The translations under genes and the position numbers were made by a program. Shown in pieces: positions 1-8,734 of a DNA stretch of 42,031 nucleotides (position 1 is its first letter; each line of letters begins with the position of its first letter). Under the pieces are notes generated by a model that was not told the DNA's origin, made no database searches, and worked only from the letters and a program-made list of their open reading frames with translations. The DNA comes from Bacteroidales bacterium UBA1800 (lineage in GTDB: Bacteria > Bacteroidota > Bacteroidia > Bacteroidales > VadinHA17), in assembly GCA_002319915.1 (NCBI GenBank), contig DCFQ01000106.1, positions 1-42,031 of the forward strand. Direction: 5' to 3'.

Positions 1-68
1 CCCACCAGGAATCGAACCTGAATTTAAGGTTTAGGAAACCTCCGTTCTATCCATTGAACTATGGGGCC
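1..68 (-). tRNA. tRNA-Arg (anticodon CCT), 3' end cut by window edge
   Basis: Read on the minus strand the sequence folds as a tRNA: acceptor 5' strand GGCCCCA (68-62), D stem GTTC/GAAC, anticodon stem GAGGT/ACCTT around loop TTCCTAA, a 4-base variable loop, and T stem TCAGG/CCTGG with loop TTCGATT. The anticodon is CCT, which reads AGG (Arg). Only four bases of the 3' acceptor strand (TGGG) are inside the window, so the last bases and the CCA end lie beyond position 1. AGG is a common Arg codon in the neighbouring genes, which fits a need for this tRNA. Confidence 0.93.
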
Positions 69-406
69 GGATCTTCCTGTTCTGCAAGTTCTGCAAGTCT
101 TGCCGGTTTTGCCGGTTTTGTATGTCTGCTAAGTAAGATATAACCGACTTTCAAAACCTGCATTACATTCCTGACCTGCATAACCACGACATCCCACTCC
201 TGCACAACCAGCTTATCGTGGACTGCAAAAATAAACCTTTTTTTCAGCATTGCAAATCGATCAGCCGAGGTTTTGCACATCATTCAGACGGAACATTCAA
301 AACCTGCACGACATTCAAAACCTGCACGACCTGCAAGACCTGCAAGACCACCCTACTTGCTAAAGTCCCCGATCTTTCCTAATTTCAAACTCTAAATCAC
401 CCGGTT
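69..406. repeat. Repeat-rich spacer built on CCTGCA units
   Basis: This 338-base stretch between tRNA-Arg and cvpA has no convincing gene. It carries about ten copies of CTGCA, mostly inside units such as CCTGCACGACATTC and CCTGCAAGA. The clearest part is 294-350, where ACATTCAAAACCTGCACG occurs twice in tandem and is followed by short CCTGCAAGA units. A diverged part lies at 80-210 and includes a doubled TTGCCGGTT unit. The minus-strand open frame over 59-283 overlaps the tRNA and translates the repeat into low-complexity residues, so I do not call it. Confidence 0.6.
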
Positions 407-943
407 ATGAATTATATCGACCTGATAATAATTGTCGTCCTGATTATCGGACTTGCAAGAGGCTTTATCGACGGATTCATCAAGGAGTTCGCATCGCTAC
501 TGGCCCTTGTCCTGGGAATCTGGGGGGCCATCAGGTTCTCATCGCTCATGGCGGAAAAGCTCTATGATTTTTTTGACATGACGGGGAAATATGTCGGGAT
601 AATAGCATTCCTCATAACGTTCATAGTAATTGTGATCATTGTCCATTTTATAGGACTCCTGGTCGACAAGTTCGTCGAATCGATCTCGCTCGGGTTCATC
701 AACAGGATTCTCGGGCTGGTCTTCGGGCTGATCAAGAATGCACTCATACTGAGTGTGATTTTCGTCATACTGAACGCAATCGAGGCAAAGCATCATTTCC
801 TGCCTAAAGAGGCGATAGCAAATTCGAGGTTCTATCATCCCATTGCCGACATTGCCCCGGCAATATTCCCGATAATAGGTGAGGGTAGCTTCGACAAAAG
901 CTTCGACAGGTTCAAAAAGAAACCCGAGCCGACACCCATTTGA
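407..943 (+). CDS. cvpA: CvpA family membrane protein
   Basis: A 178-residue inner-membrane protein with four predicted hydrophobic segments (about residues 4-22, 26-46, 63-86 and 103-123) and a polar C-terminal tail. The first helix and the following GLxRGFxDGFIKE pattern match the CvpA/colicin V production family, which has the same length. Family members are linked to envelope homeostasis and, in some bacteria, colicin export or cell-division effects; the molecular role is not settled. It lies 41 bases before tyrS on the same strand, and a tyrS promoter element sits just after its stop codon. The ATG at 407 is the only sensible start. Confidence 0.85.
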   Translation: MNYIDLIIIVVLIIGLARGFIDGFIKEFASLLALVLGIWGAIRFSSLMAEKLYDFFDMTGKYVGIIAFLITFIVIVIIVHFIGLLVDKFVESISLGFINRILGLVFGLIKNALILSVIFVILNAIEAKHHFLPKEAIANSRFYHPIADIAPAIFPIIGEGSFDKSFDRFKKKPEPTPI

Positions 944-953
944 GCCTCTTTGC

Positions 954-961
954 TATATTTG
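954..961 (+). promoter_or_regulatory. Probable -7 element for tyrS
   Basis: TATATTTG matches the Bacteroidota -7 consensus TAnnTTTG exactly. It ends 23 bases before the tyrS ATG at 985, giving a leader of about 17 bases. I see no good TTTG box at the usual 19-21 base spacing upstream, so the call rests on the -7 box alone. It also argues against the upstream ATG at 940 as the tyrS start, since that would lie before the transcription start. Confidence 0.4.
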
Positions 962-984
962 CAGGTCTAAATCAGAACAGATCT

Positions 985-2277
985 ATGAATTATGTTGAAG
1001 AATTGAGATGGAGAGGGATGATCCACGATATCATGCCAGGTACCGAGGAGCTTCTGAAAAGGGAGACGACTACCGGTTATATCGGGTTCGATCCCACCGC
1101 TGATTCGCTCCATATCGGACACCTTGTCCAGGTGATGCTCCTGGTTCATTTTCAGCGTTCAGGGCATGTTCCCGTCGCACTTGTCGGCGGAGCCACAGGG
1201 ATGATAGGCGACCCTTCCGGGAAATCAGAGGAACGGAATCTTCTCGACGAACCGACTCTCAGGCGGAATGAAAAAGGGATCAGGGAACAGCTTTCAAAAT
1301 TCCTTGATTTCAGTCCTGTGCGCAAGAACAGGGCCATTATGGTAAATAATTACGACTGGATGAAGAATTTCTCATATCTCGATTTTATAAGGGATATAGG
1401 AAAGCACATCACGGTAAATTACATGATGGCAAAGGATTCGGTGAAAAAGCGTCTGGGATCAGATTCCAAGGAAGGCATGTCGTACACGGAGTTTTCCTAT
1501 CAGCTGGTCCAGGGAACCGATTTCCTGCACCTTTACAATGAGCTTGGATGCAGGCTACAGATGGGAGGATCGGACCAGTGGGGAAATATCGTGACCGGCA
1601 CCGAGCTTATCAGGAGAAAAACGGGCGGGGAGGCATTCGCCCTTACGTGCCCGCTCATAACAAAATCCGACGGATCCAAGTTCGGAAAGACAGAATCGGG
1701 AAATGTCTGGCTCGATCCAGCCAAAACAACTCCATATAAATTCTACCAGTTCTGGCTTAATGTATCCGACGAGGATGCCGAACGATATATAAAGATATTC
1801 ACACTGCTTGGACAGGAAGAGATCTCAGCACTTGTTGCCGCTCACAAAGCTGCTCCGCATGAGCGTGCCCTCCAGAAAAAACTTGCCGAAGAGATTACCG
1901 TGATGGTTCATTCCAGGGAGGAGTACGATTCGGCTGCAGAGGCGTCACAGATACTGTTTGGCAAGGGCACGACCGAATCGCTCAGAAGGATGAATGAGGG
2001 TACATTCCTCGCAGTCTTTGAAGGTGTCCCGGTATTTGATGTCAGGCGTGAACTTCTCGAATCAGGAGCCTCCATAACCAATCTTCTCACAGAGCATTCA
2101 AAGATCTTTGAGTCAAAGGGTGAGCTCCGGCGGCTGGTTCAGGGAGGCGGCCTGAGCATGAACAAGGTAAGGATCGACAATCCCGAAATGATAGTGGAAC
2201 CGGGCACATTACTGAACGATAAATACCTGCTTTTTCAGAAGGGGAAGAAGAACTATTACCTGATAAAGGTGATCTGA
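985..2277 (+). CDS. tyrS: Tyrosine--tRNA ligase
   Basis: A 430-residue cytoplasmic class I aminoacyl-tRNA synthetase that charges tRNA-Tyr with tyrosine using ATP. It has the HIGH signature at residues 43-46, the GGSDQWGNI tyrosine/ATP pocket at 194-202, and the KMSKS-type loop KFGKT at 232-236. The C-terminal ~70 residues form the S4-like RNA-binding domain (LVQGGGLSMNKVRI). An in-frame ATG 45 bases upstream would add 15 residues overlapping the end of cvpA. I prefer 985 because the protein then starts with the family-typical NYVEELRWRG and lies after the likely promoter. It converges on the minus-strand phosphatase gene 54 bases downstream, with no clear terminator between. Confidence 0.97.
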   Translation: MNYVEELRWRGMIHDIMPGTEELLKRETTTGYIGFDPTADSLHIGHLVQVMLLVHFQRSGHVPVALVGGATGMIGDPSGKSEERNLLDEPTLRRNEKGIREQLSKFLDFSPVRKNRAIMVNNYDWMKNFSYLDFIRDIGKHITVNYMMAKDSVKKRLGSDSKEGMSYTEFSYQLVQGTDFLHLYNELGCRLQMGGSDQWGNIVTGTELIRRKTGGEAFALTCPLITKSDGSKFGKTESGNVWLDPAKTTPYKFYQFWLNVSDEDAERYIKIFTLLGQEEISALVAAHKAAPHERALQKKLAEEITVMVHSREEYDSAAEASQILFGKGTTESLRRMNEGTFLAVFEGVPVFDVRRELLESGASITNLLTEHSKIFESKGELRRLVQGGGLSMNKVRIDNPEMIVEPGTLLNDKYLLFQKGKKNYYLIKVI

Positions 2278-2331
2278 GCTTAAACCTGCTTTATGAGGCT
2301 GCGATTCATTGATTGCCGGGAGAAACTCCCC

Positions 2332-3570
2332 TTATGATTGCCTGAAGAGTTCCAACGACAGTATCGAAACATCATCAAAAAGGAAGGGATTATTATCAGG
2401 TATCCCAAGTTTTTCGAGCATTTCACCTATATTCCTCTCGACAGGAAGGGTGTTGCTTATATGGTTGATGATCTCTTTTGTGAGGATTTCTTTCCCGTCA
2501 TCACCCTTCAGGTCGGATAATCCGTCGGTATAGCAGACTATCTTTGAGTCGTTTGCGATCATTACCATCCCGGTTCTTACGGCCGGAATTTCATCGAGCA
2601 TGCCAATCCCCACGCAAAGGGAATTCAGGTGGATTATTTCGCCTGTCACGGTGTCATAGATCACCGGCGGATTATGCCCTGCATTTACATATTCAAGCAT
2701 TCCCGACTCGCAGTCATATCGTGCCACGAACAGGGTTATGAATTTCTCGCCCGATGCATTGGCAACCACCAGGGAATTCAGTTTTCGCACCAGGACTGTG
2801 AGATCGATCTCGGAAGTAAACAAGGCTCTGAGGCCCGCCTGGAAGTTCGACATAAGCAGGGCGGCAGAGATCCCTTTTCCCGATACATCGGCGATACAAA
2901 ACCCGGTTTTCGTATCTGAAAGCTTTATACAGTCGTAATAATCGCCACCAACCTCAAAGTGGGGATGGTAGAAGCCGTGTGCCCTGATATACCTGTCGGA
3001 AGGCATGGTCTTGTTGTCGGGGATAAGCATCATCTGCATCCTGGCTGCCAGTTCGAGCTCCTTCCTGAGCGCTTCCTGCCTCAGGTTTTCATTTGAGAGC
3101 CTGATGTTTTCTATTGCAACCAGGATTATGCTTGAAATGGTCTGGACGAAATTGAGGTGCTTGATTACAGGGCTGACCAGTTCCCCTTCTTCCTCGATAT
3201 CCCCGATAAGGACAAATGCCAGCGGCATATCGTTGTTATAGACCGGTATCAGGATCTCGACGCCCCCAATCCCGATGCCTTCGTTGCGGGTGGCGATATC
3301 CGTGAATCGCAGGAGCTGTGATTCAACATCGATCTTACTCTCAAGCTCAGCCGGGAAGCCCCCGTTCAGAATGCATTCCCACCTGGTTGAATGCTTGAAG
3401 ATCATTATTTTCCCAATCCCGAGATTCGTTCTCAGGATCGATTCATATTTTGAAAGAAGCGCCTTAGCGGGCAGGTTGGCATTTATCGAAAGGGTAATTT
3501 CAAGCAGTGAATCGAGCTTGAATTTTGACCGGTGGAACCTGTCCGCTGAAGTGTTGTTTTCGTGCATCAA
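2332..3570 (-). CDS. GAF-type sensor with SpoIIE/PP2C serine phosphatase
   Basis: A 412-residue cytoplasmic protein. Residues ~25-155 look like a GAF-type sensory domain, followed by a coiled-coil linker (~153-182) ending in AARMQMMLIP, a common signature just before SpoIIE domains. Residues ~190-410 are a PP2C/RsbU-type phosphatase: the metal-binding motifs GGDYYD (208-213), ADVSGKG (227-233), NAGHNPP (~297-302) and YTDGLSD (347-353) are all present, so it should be active. Such enzymes dephosphorylate STAS or SiaC-type proteins in partner-switching pathways; the substrate is unknown, but a SiaC homologue is encoded at 10260-10703. It is the last gene of the minus-strand run, 3 bases after efp. 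Confidence 0.88.
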   Translation of the reverse strand: MMHENNTSADRFHRSKFKLDSLLEITLSINANLPAKALLSKYESILRTNLGIGKIMIFKHSTRWECILNGGFPAELESKIDVESQLLRFTDIATRNEGIGIGGVEILIPVYNNDMPLAFVLIGDIEEEGELVSPVIKHLNFVQTISSIILVAIENIRLSNENLRQEALRKELELAARMQMMLIPDNKTMPSDRYIRAHGFYHPHFEVGGDYYDCIKLSDTKTGFCIADVSGKGISAALLMSNFQAGLRALFTSEIDLTVLVRKLNSLVVANASGEKFITLFVARYDCESGMLEYVNAGHNPPVIYDTVTGEIIHLNSLCVGIGMLDEIPAVRTGMVMIANDSKIVCYTDGLSDLKGDDGKEILTKEIINHISNTLPVERNIGEMLEKLGIPDNNPFLFDDVSILSLELFRQS

Positions 3571-3573
3571 GGA

Positions 3574-4140
3574 TTAGGCCTTAGCCCTTTCAATATAACT
3601 CCTGCTGGCTGTGTCGATCTTTATCTTGTCGCCCGTATTGACGAACAACGGAACCATAATGGTACTGCCGGTTTCGATCTTGGCCGGCTTCAGGGTATTT
3701 GTCGCCGTGTCGCCCCTCAATCCCGGCTCGGTATAGACAACCTCCATCACGACAAACTGCGGAAGGTCGACAGAAAGGATCGTCTCGGTGTCGGCATGGA
3801 CGACAACCTCAACCTTCTGCCCTTCCTTGAGGAACTCATGGCTTTCGATCATCTCCTCCGGCACATGGATCTGTTCGAACGTCTCCAGGTGCATGAAATA
3901 ATAACCCATATCGTCGTTGTACAGGTACTGGTAGGAACGCCTTTCAACCCTGGCTTCGTTTACTTTGGTACCTGATGAAAAAGTATTGTCGATCACTCTT
4001 CCGGTCTTAATGTTTTTAAGCTTCGTCCTCACAAAAGCCGGACCTTTCCCCGGCTTGACATGCTGGAACGATACGATCCAGTAGAGGTCCCCGTTGAAGT
4101 CGATAACCATTCCGTTTCTGAAATCTGCAGTAGTTGCCAT
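3574..4140 (-). CDS. efp: Elongation factor P
   Basis: A 188-residue protein of normal EF-P length. It binds ribosomes stalled on polyproline and stimulates peptide bond formation. The three beta-barrel domains are recognisable: an N-terminal KOW-like domain with the tip loop HVKPGKGPAFVRT (~27-39), whose Lys32 is the usual modification position, then two OB-like domains ending in the C-terminal signature TGDKIKIDTASRSYIERAKA. I see no EpmA/EpmB or EarP genes nearby, so the modification status is unknown. It is followed after 3 bases by the SpoIIE phosphatase gene and preceded by the DUF3108 gene, all on the same strand. Confidence 0.97.
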   Translation of the reverse strand: MATTADFRNGMVIDFNGDLYWIVSFQHVKPGKGPAFVRTKLKNIKTGRVIDNTFSSGTKVNEARVERRSYQYLYNDDMGYYFMHLETFEQIHVPEEMIESHEFLKEGQKVEVVVHADTETILSVDLPQFVVMEVVYTEPGLRGDTATNTLKPAKIETGSTIMVPLFVNTGDKIKIDTASRSYIERAKA

Positions 4141-4169
4141 AAAATTCCTCTAAATCTTTAAAATTAAGT

Positions 4170-4949
4170 TTATTCCTTCTTTTTTATATCCAGCGGATAT
4201 TTCAACCCTTCATAGCCGGTGATCTCCGCTGCAAAAGCACCGACAAATATATCAAATCGTACTTTAACAGGTAAAAAATTTTTATCGGCTGAAAACCAGA
4301 ATGAAACATCATTTTCGCTCTTGAACAGCCTCCCGGTCTCTGTTACCGGGTTGAATTTGATGCATCTGATCTTTCCGACCTTTGTCCGTACATCATCCAT
4401 CCCCAGGTATCTCAGCCTTATCGGGTAAAGCTCATCGGTGAACCAGGTCATTATTGTGATCATGTCGCCCCTTTTGAAGTTGCTGAAATTAGGCAGGTCA
4501 TGATTCCTGAAATAGTAAAAGCATGTGAGGATATCGCGGATGCCCTTCTCCGCGATGTGGACTCCGCTGAGATCGCTCGTCAGCACGGCCGAGTCAGTCC
4601 TGGCGTAGTGATCGAAGATTACTTCATTATACTTCCTGTACCTTCCTTCCTGGATATTCCTGATAGTGAAAACGGGAAGCTGGGAATCAGGTTCAAAATA
4701 ACTCTCATATACATCCTTCACCCTGAATATCTTATCGGCAACCCCGGTTGTTTTGCCCCAGAAAACGGAGTGCCACACCTCTTTGCCCCTGAAAGTATCG
4801 ACTTTAAGCTCGAGGGCAGCAATACCACCCTGGACCAGGCCGTAATGGATTGCATAGTTGATCTTCTCGCCGGGCTGAAAGGCAGATTCCTGGCCGTAAG
4901 AAACAGCGGGTAGCAGGGTTGCTAAAACTAAAATCCTTAACAATCTCAT
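4170..4949 (-). CDS. DUF3108 domain secreted/periplasmic protein
   Basis: A 259-residue protein with an N-terminal signal peptide (about 1-20, ending in SYG before QESAF). The mature part begins with PGEKINYAIHYGLVQGG, the opening strand of the DUF3108 family, and continues as a predicted all-beta protein to the end. Family members are periplasmic or outer-membrane associated with no established biochemical role. It lies between tsaB (36 bases upstream) and efp (29 bases downstream) in a tightly packed run, so co-transcription is likely. No lipobox is seen. Confidence 0.8.
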   Translation of the reverse strand: MRLLRILVLATLLPAVSYGQESAFQPGEKINYAIHYGLVQGGIAALELKVDTFRGKEVWHSVFWGKTTGVADKIFRVKDVYESYFEPDSQLPVFTIRNIQEGRYRKYNEVIFDHYARTDSAVLTSDLSGVHIAEKGIRDILTCFYYFRNHDLPNFSNFKRGDMITIMTWFTDELYPIRLRYLGMDDVRTKVGKIRCIKFNPVTETGRLFKSENDVSFWFSADKNFLPVKVRFDIFVGAFAAEITGYEGLKYPLDIKKKE

Positions 4950-4985
4950 AGTCCTTTAAATCAGTCCCTGTTAATAACGGACAAA

Positions 4986-5690
4986 TTATCTGCCAAGTAT
5001 GTTTTTTTTAGGATGAGAAGCTATAAAGTCCTTAAGATAAAATGGTTCAAAGTAAGCGACATCCTCGAACTTCCCCTCATTGAATGATTTCATGGCAGGC
5101 CCGCACAAGAACGAGGCGGAGATCCTGAATTCACCGGCAAATGCAATATTGGGTCTTTTAAGGACCTGGCGGCATTTGGCGGCCCCGTCACCAAAGAAAA
5201 GCATTCGTACATGTTCCGGGATATCCAGGAAGGAATTCTCATCAATTATTTCTGCTGAAATCTCCTTCACCCTCGAACCATCAGCCGAAAATACGGAATA
5301 GTAGATCTCCATCCTCCGCGCATCAAGCATCGGAACATAAAGAGAACTCTCATCCATCCCGTATATTTCCCTGGTATCCGCATCTATTCCGCAGAACATC
5401 GACCAGGTGGTTTCGATGCCGATAAGCGGAACCCGGGCACCGTACGCTATCCCCTTTGCAGTCGATACCCCGATCCGCAGCCCCGTGTATGACCCCGGTC
5501 CCTTGCTGACAGCCACCGCGTCAAGATCAGATGCGCCGATCCCGGCTTCCGACAGGAGTTCCGAAATGAAGGGGGTCAGCTGTGAAGCATGCGATTTGTC
5601 TTCTGCACTCTCCCTGAGGGCAACTGTTCCGTTTTTGCCGCACAGCGCAACAGAGCAGACCGTTGTGGAGGTTTCGAGACAGATTATCAT
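4986..5690 (-). CDS. tsaB: tRNA threonylcarbamoyladenosine biosynthesis protein TsaB
   Basis: A 234-residue protein of the ASKHA fold and the usual TsaB length. TsaB partners TsaD and TsaE to transfer threonylcarbamoyl onto A37 of ANN-decoding tRNAs. Residues 1-10 (MIICLETSTT) form the first phosphate-loop-like strand, and SKGPGSYTGLRIGVSTAKG (~63-81) is the family signature. As in other TsaB proteins, the zinc-binding histidines of TsaD are absent. It starts 19 bases after the adaptor gene stop, so it is probably carried on the same transcript as the TolC/adaptor genes. Confidence 0.93.
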   Translation of the reverse strand: MIICLETSTTVCSVALCGKNGTVALRESAEDKSHASQLTPFISELLSEAGIGASDLDAVAVSKGPGSYTGLRIGVSTAKGIAYGARVPLIGIETTWSMFCGIDADTREIYGMDESSLYVPMLDARRMEIYYSVFSADGSRVKEISAEIIDENSFLDIPEHVRMLFFGDGAAKCRQVLKRPNIAFAGEFRISASFLCGPAMKSFNEGKFEDVAYFEPFYLKDFIASHPKKNILGR

Positions 5691-5709
5691 GCCTTCCCGG
5701 TCATTCTAT

Positions 5710-6969
5710 CTATTTTGTCGAAAAGAGCTCTTCCTTCTTTACAACCTGGACGGCAGCACTGTCGGCAAGCTTCTTGCTGATGGCACTGAATGGACTGGAG
5801 ATCACTTTGTCACCTTCGGCGATCCCCGAAAGGATCTCGATATAGCTGTTATCCTGGATGCCTGTCTTCACATCTTTTGCGAGGGCACGCTGTCCGTCGG
5901 TAATAAAGACAATCGTCCGGACATCTTCCTTGGAAGGAGTGGAACCGGTTTTGGTAGTATCAGTCCTGGTGGTGACTGCCTGGATCGGAACTGTAAGGAT
6001 ACCTGATTTCGTTTCAGTCTGGATCTCGACGGTCGCCGACATTCCCGGCCTCAGCGGGTTTATGATGCCTTTTTCCACCATGTATTTGTACGATTCCGGA
6101 AGTACTAGGATCTTCACATCGAAGTTAGTCACCTGGTCAGCTGAGACACCGGTCGTCTTTGCCGAATTGGCGATCTCGGTCACAACTCCCTTGAATTTGT
6201 CGTTGATGAATGCGTCCACCTCGATCACTGCGGTATCGCCAAGCTTGACCCTCGGGATGTCGTTCTCGTTGACCTGGACCTGGGCTTCCATCCTCGAAAG
6301 ATCGGCAACGCGCAGTATCTCGGTACCGGCCATCATGCTGGTACCTACGACTCTTTCACCCAGCTCAACAAGGAGCATGGAAATAGTGCCTGTCATCGGG
6401 GCATAGATCGATGTTTTGAACAGGTTCTCATTTGCCTCCTTCAGTGAAGCTTCCGCACTGACGACAGAGAATTTTGCGGCGTCGACCTCGGATTTCGCAA
6501 CATTGTATGTTGCCTCAGCCTGTTCATATTCCGACTTCGAGATCGTTTGCTCTTCATAGAGCTGTTTTGTCCTCTTGAAGGATAAATCGGCCTGGGTGTA
6601 CTGGGCCTCCGCCTGAGCAAGCCTGGCGCGAGCCGAGCTGATGGCTGCCATTGACCTGTCCTTCTGCGATATATAGACATCGGGCTTTATCCTGAGCAGG
6701 AGCTGACCCTTTTCAACATGGTCGCCTTCCTTGACATTCAGCTCCACGATCTCGCCTGACACATCCGGCGTGATCTTGACCTCCTTCTCAGGCTGTATCT
6801 TGCCGTTTGCAGTTATGGTTTCGACTATCTGACGTTTTTCTGCATTTTCCACAGCTACCTTCAATGTTGCCGCTTTCCCGAAAAGTCCGGCTTTCTTACC
6901 GATAATGGCAAAAACAACCAGGCCGATGACGGCAAAGAGAAGTATTTTGAGCGTTTTGTTCTTTTTCAT
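5710..6969 (-). CDS. HlyD/MacA-type efflux periplasmic adaptor
   Basis: A 419-residue membrane fusion protein that would bridge an inner-membrane pump to a TolC channel. Residues ~8-25 form the N-terminal membrane anchor. Half-lipoyl segments lie at ~67-97 (DVSGEIVELNVKEGDHV) and ~190-215 (APMTGTISMLLVELGERV), flanking a long alpha-helical hairpin rich in Ala, Glu and Gln (~100-180). A beta-barrel domain and a membrane-proximal domain follow. It lies 69 bases after the TolC-type gene on the same strand. No pump permease or ATPase is adjacent; the nearest FtsX/MacB-type permease is at 17872-20223 and is not part of this operon. Confidence 0.9.
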   Translation of the reverse strand: MKKNKTLKILLFAVIGLVVFAIIGKKAGLFGKAATLKVAVENAEKRQIVETITANGKIQPEKEVKITPDVSGEIVELNVKEGDHVEKGQLLLRIKPDVYISQKDRSMAAISSARARLAQAEAQYTQADLSFKRTKQLYEEQTISKSEYEQAEATYNVAKSEVDAAKFSVVSAEASLKEANENLFKTSIYAPMTGTISMLLVELGERVVGTSMMAGTEILRVADLSRMEAQVQVNENDIPRVKLGDTAVIEVDAFINDKFKGVVTEIANSAKTTGVSADQVTNFDVKILVLPESYKYMVEKGIINPLRPGMSATVEIQTETKSGILTVPIQAVTTRTDTTKTGSTPSKEDVRTIVFITDGQRALAKDVKTGIQDNSYIEILSGIAEGDKVISSPFSAISKKLADSAAVQVVKKEELFSTK

Positions 6970-7038
6970 AACAGGGATGCTTAGTATTCTGAATTTATAA
7001 ATTATTAATTGTTAAATAAATAACAGATGATATCCAAT

Positions 7039-8379
7039 CTATTTGTTAAGGTTCAGGGGCAACCCTTTGTAAAAATCAAGGACCTTTGTCTTGAAGAGGA
7101 ATTCATATTTTGCCTGCGACATATCAGACTGAGCATTAAGAAGCTGGGTCTTTGCAGCATTGTAATCGACGGGTGTAAGCATCCCGACGTTGAACTTCTG
7201 TTCGGTGTAACGGAATGATTCCTCGGTTGAACTGACAGCTTTTGAACTTGCATTGAATTTCTTGAGAGAGGCTTCAGCATCCGTATAGGCCTGCTGGATA
7301 TCCTTGTAGAGCTGTTTCTTTGAAGCTTCGAGGGAATACCTGCTGTTCTCAACGGCCAGCTTGGAATTGGATATATTCTTATTGACCTGCCAACCGTTCA
7401 GGATAGGGACATTAAGTGAAATTCCCACCCCGTAGCTTGCATTGTTCTTGAGTTGTTCCTGGTACGACATCTGCCCCGGGATATTGTTGATGTATGTGTA
7501 CCTTGTTCCGTATGAGTGGTTCAGTGACACGCTCGGGCTCCTTCCTCCCTTTGCAATCTTGAGGTCGTACTGGCTGGCGGTAAGTTTCAGCTCGGAGCTC
7601 TTGATCTCCGGTCTTGCATCAAGGGCAATCTTGTAGATCCCGTCAATGTCGCCGCTGACCTCAGCATTTGGTTCGACGCTTATTTCGGGGACTACGATCT
7701 CAAAGCCTTCCGGTGTCGGAAGTTCCAGCAGTTGCGTGAGATTCAGGTATGAGAGGTCGAGCTGGTTCTTTACATTTATAAGGCTTAGCTCCTCCTGTGC
7801 CGCCTGGGCCTCGATCGTAAGAAGGTTCCCTTTTGCCATGCTCCCCGCATCGACGAGCTTCCGTGTCTTTTCAATTTGCTGCCTGGTTATGTCGAGCTGG
7901 TTCTGGTTGACGCCTACCAGTTCCCTGCTCAGCAGCACCTGGAGATAGGCAAGTGCAACATTGAGGGCCACGTTGTCCTTTATATACTGCAGGTCCTGTT
8001 CCCCTGCCAGGAGGGCGAATTTATCCTTCTTTATCGTATTCAGGTTCTGCAACCCCTTGAAAATATCCATGCTTCCTCCAACATAAAGATAATCCGAAAG
8101 GAGTGTCTGGTTGTAGAACTGATAAGTGTTCTGGTCAAGGGCACGCCCGAATGAATAATCGTGCCTTGCCTGACCGTTGAGCGTCGGTAAAAGCCCGAGC
8201 TTTGCCATATCCAGGGTATTCTTCTGAACCTTTGTCTGGACATTCTGCTGCTTTATCTGGATATTGTTGTCGATGGCATACCTTACGCACTCCTCGAGCG
8301 ACCAGGCATGCTGTTGTGCAGATAGCGCTGCCGGAATGAGCATCAGGCAGGCAGTTATAAAAACAAAAGATTTCTTCAT
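7039..8379 (-). CDS. TolC family outer membrane efflux protein
   Basis: A 446-residue outer-membrane protein with a signal peptide (1-21, cleaved after LSA before QQHAWSLEECV). WSLEECVRYAIDNNIQIKQQ is the classic first repeat opening of the outer membrane efflux protein (OEP) family, and a second helical repeat begins near residue 240 (YKIALDARPEIKSSELKLTA). It should trimerise into a trans-periplasmic channel that docks to the adaptor encoded immediately downstream. It is the first gene of the minus-strand run and diverges from the aldolase gene across a 355-base spacer. Confidence 0.93.
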   Translation of the reverse strand: MKKSFVFITACLMLIPAALSAQQHAWSLEECVRYAIDNNIQIKQQNVQTKVQKNTLDMAKLGLLPTLNGQARHDYSFGRALDQNTYQFYNQTLLSDYLYVGGSMDIFKGLQNLNTIKKDKFALLAGEQDLQYIKDNVALNVALAYLQVLLSRELVGVNQNQLDITRQQIEKTRKLVDAGSMAKGNLLTIEAQAAQEELSLINVKNQLDLSYLNLTQLLELPTPEGFEIVVPEISVEPNAEVSGDIDGIYKIALDARPEIKSSELKLTASQYDLKIAKGGRSPSVSLNHSYGTRYTYINNIPGQMSYQEQLKNNASYGVGISLNVPILNGWQVNKNISNSKLAVENSRYSLEASKKQLYKDIQQAYTDAEASLKKFNASSKAVSSTEESFRYTEQKFNVGMLTPVDYNAAKTQLLNAQSDMSQAKYEFLFKTKVLDFYKGLPLNLNK

Positions 8380-8734
8380 TTAGCTATTACTTTTATGCGA
8401 TCATCATCCTGAAATTCCAATAATGATGCTGTTTTTTCAGGAATGCTGCACTATTTGACTTTTTTCATTCATGCACCTCGCAAAATAAGGGTACGAAGAT
8501 AATCAATAATGATCAATTGGAAACTCAATACCTTCAAATTGTATTGAAAGGTTTCATACACGTGAATACCGGGCCCCAATCAGAAGACCATTTCACAAAG
8601 GTCACAGAGTTTTATATTTAATCCCTGTGTGACCTGATTTCCGTGTTCCCCGGGACCTGTAAATTTGGAAGAATATTCTTGTCACCTAAACCTAAAATAC
8701 TTAACTTGGTCGGCTCATTTAAATACAAGCTATT
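8380..8734. other. Divergent intergenic region between TolC-type gene and aldolase
   Basis: This 355-base A+T-rich spacer must hold the promoters for the minus-strand TolC run and the plus-strand aldolase gene. A weak inverted pair AGGTCACA (8599-8606) and TGTGACCT (8628-8635) encloses a 21-base loop and could be an operator or a remnant. A plausible aldolase promoter is listed separately. No CDS is visible. Confidence 0.5.
8678..8709 (+). promoter_or_regulatory. Possible promoter of fructose-bisphosphate aldolase
   Basis: CTTG at 8678-8681 and TAACTTGG at 8702-8709 are separated by 20 bases. They approximate the Bacteroidota TTTG/TAnnTTTG pair with one mismatch in each box. The -7 box ends 25 bases before the aldolase ATG. 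Confidence 0.35.

Noticed and set aside
59..283. Minus-strand open frame of 74 codons
   Set aside because: It overlaps tRNA-Arg and the CCTGCA repeat region and has no family-like features.
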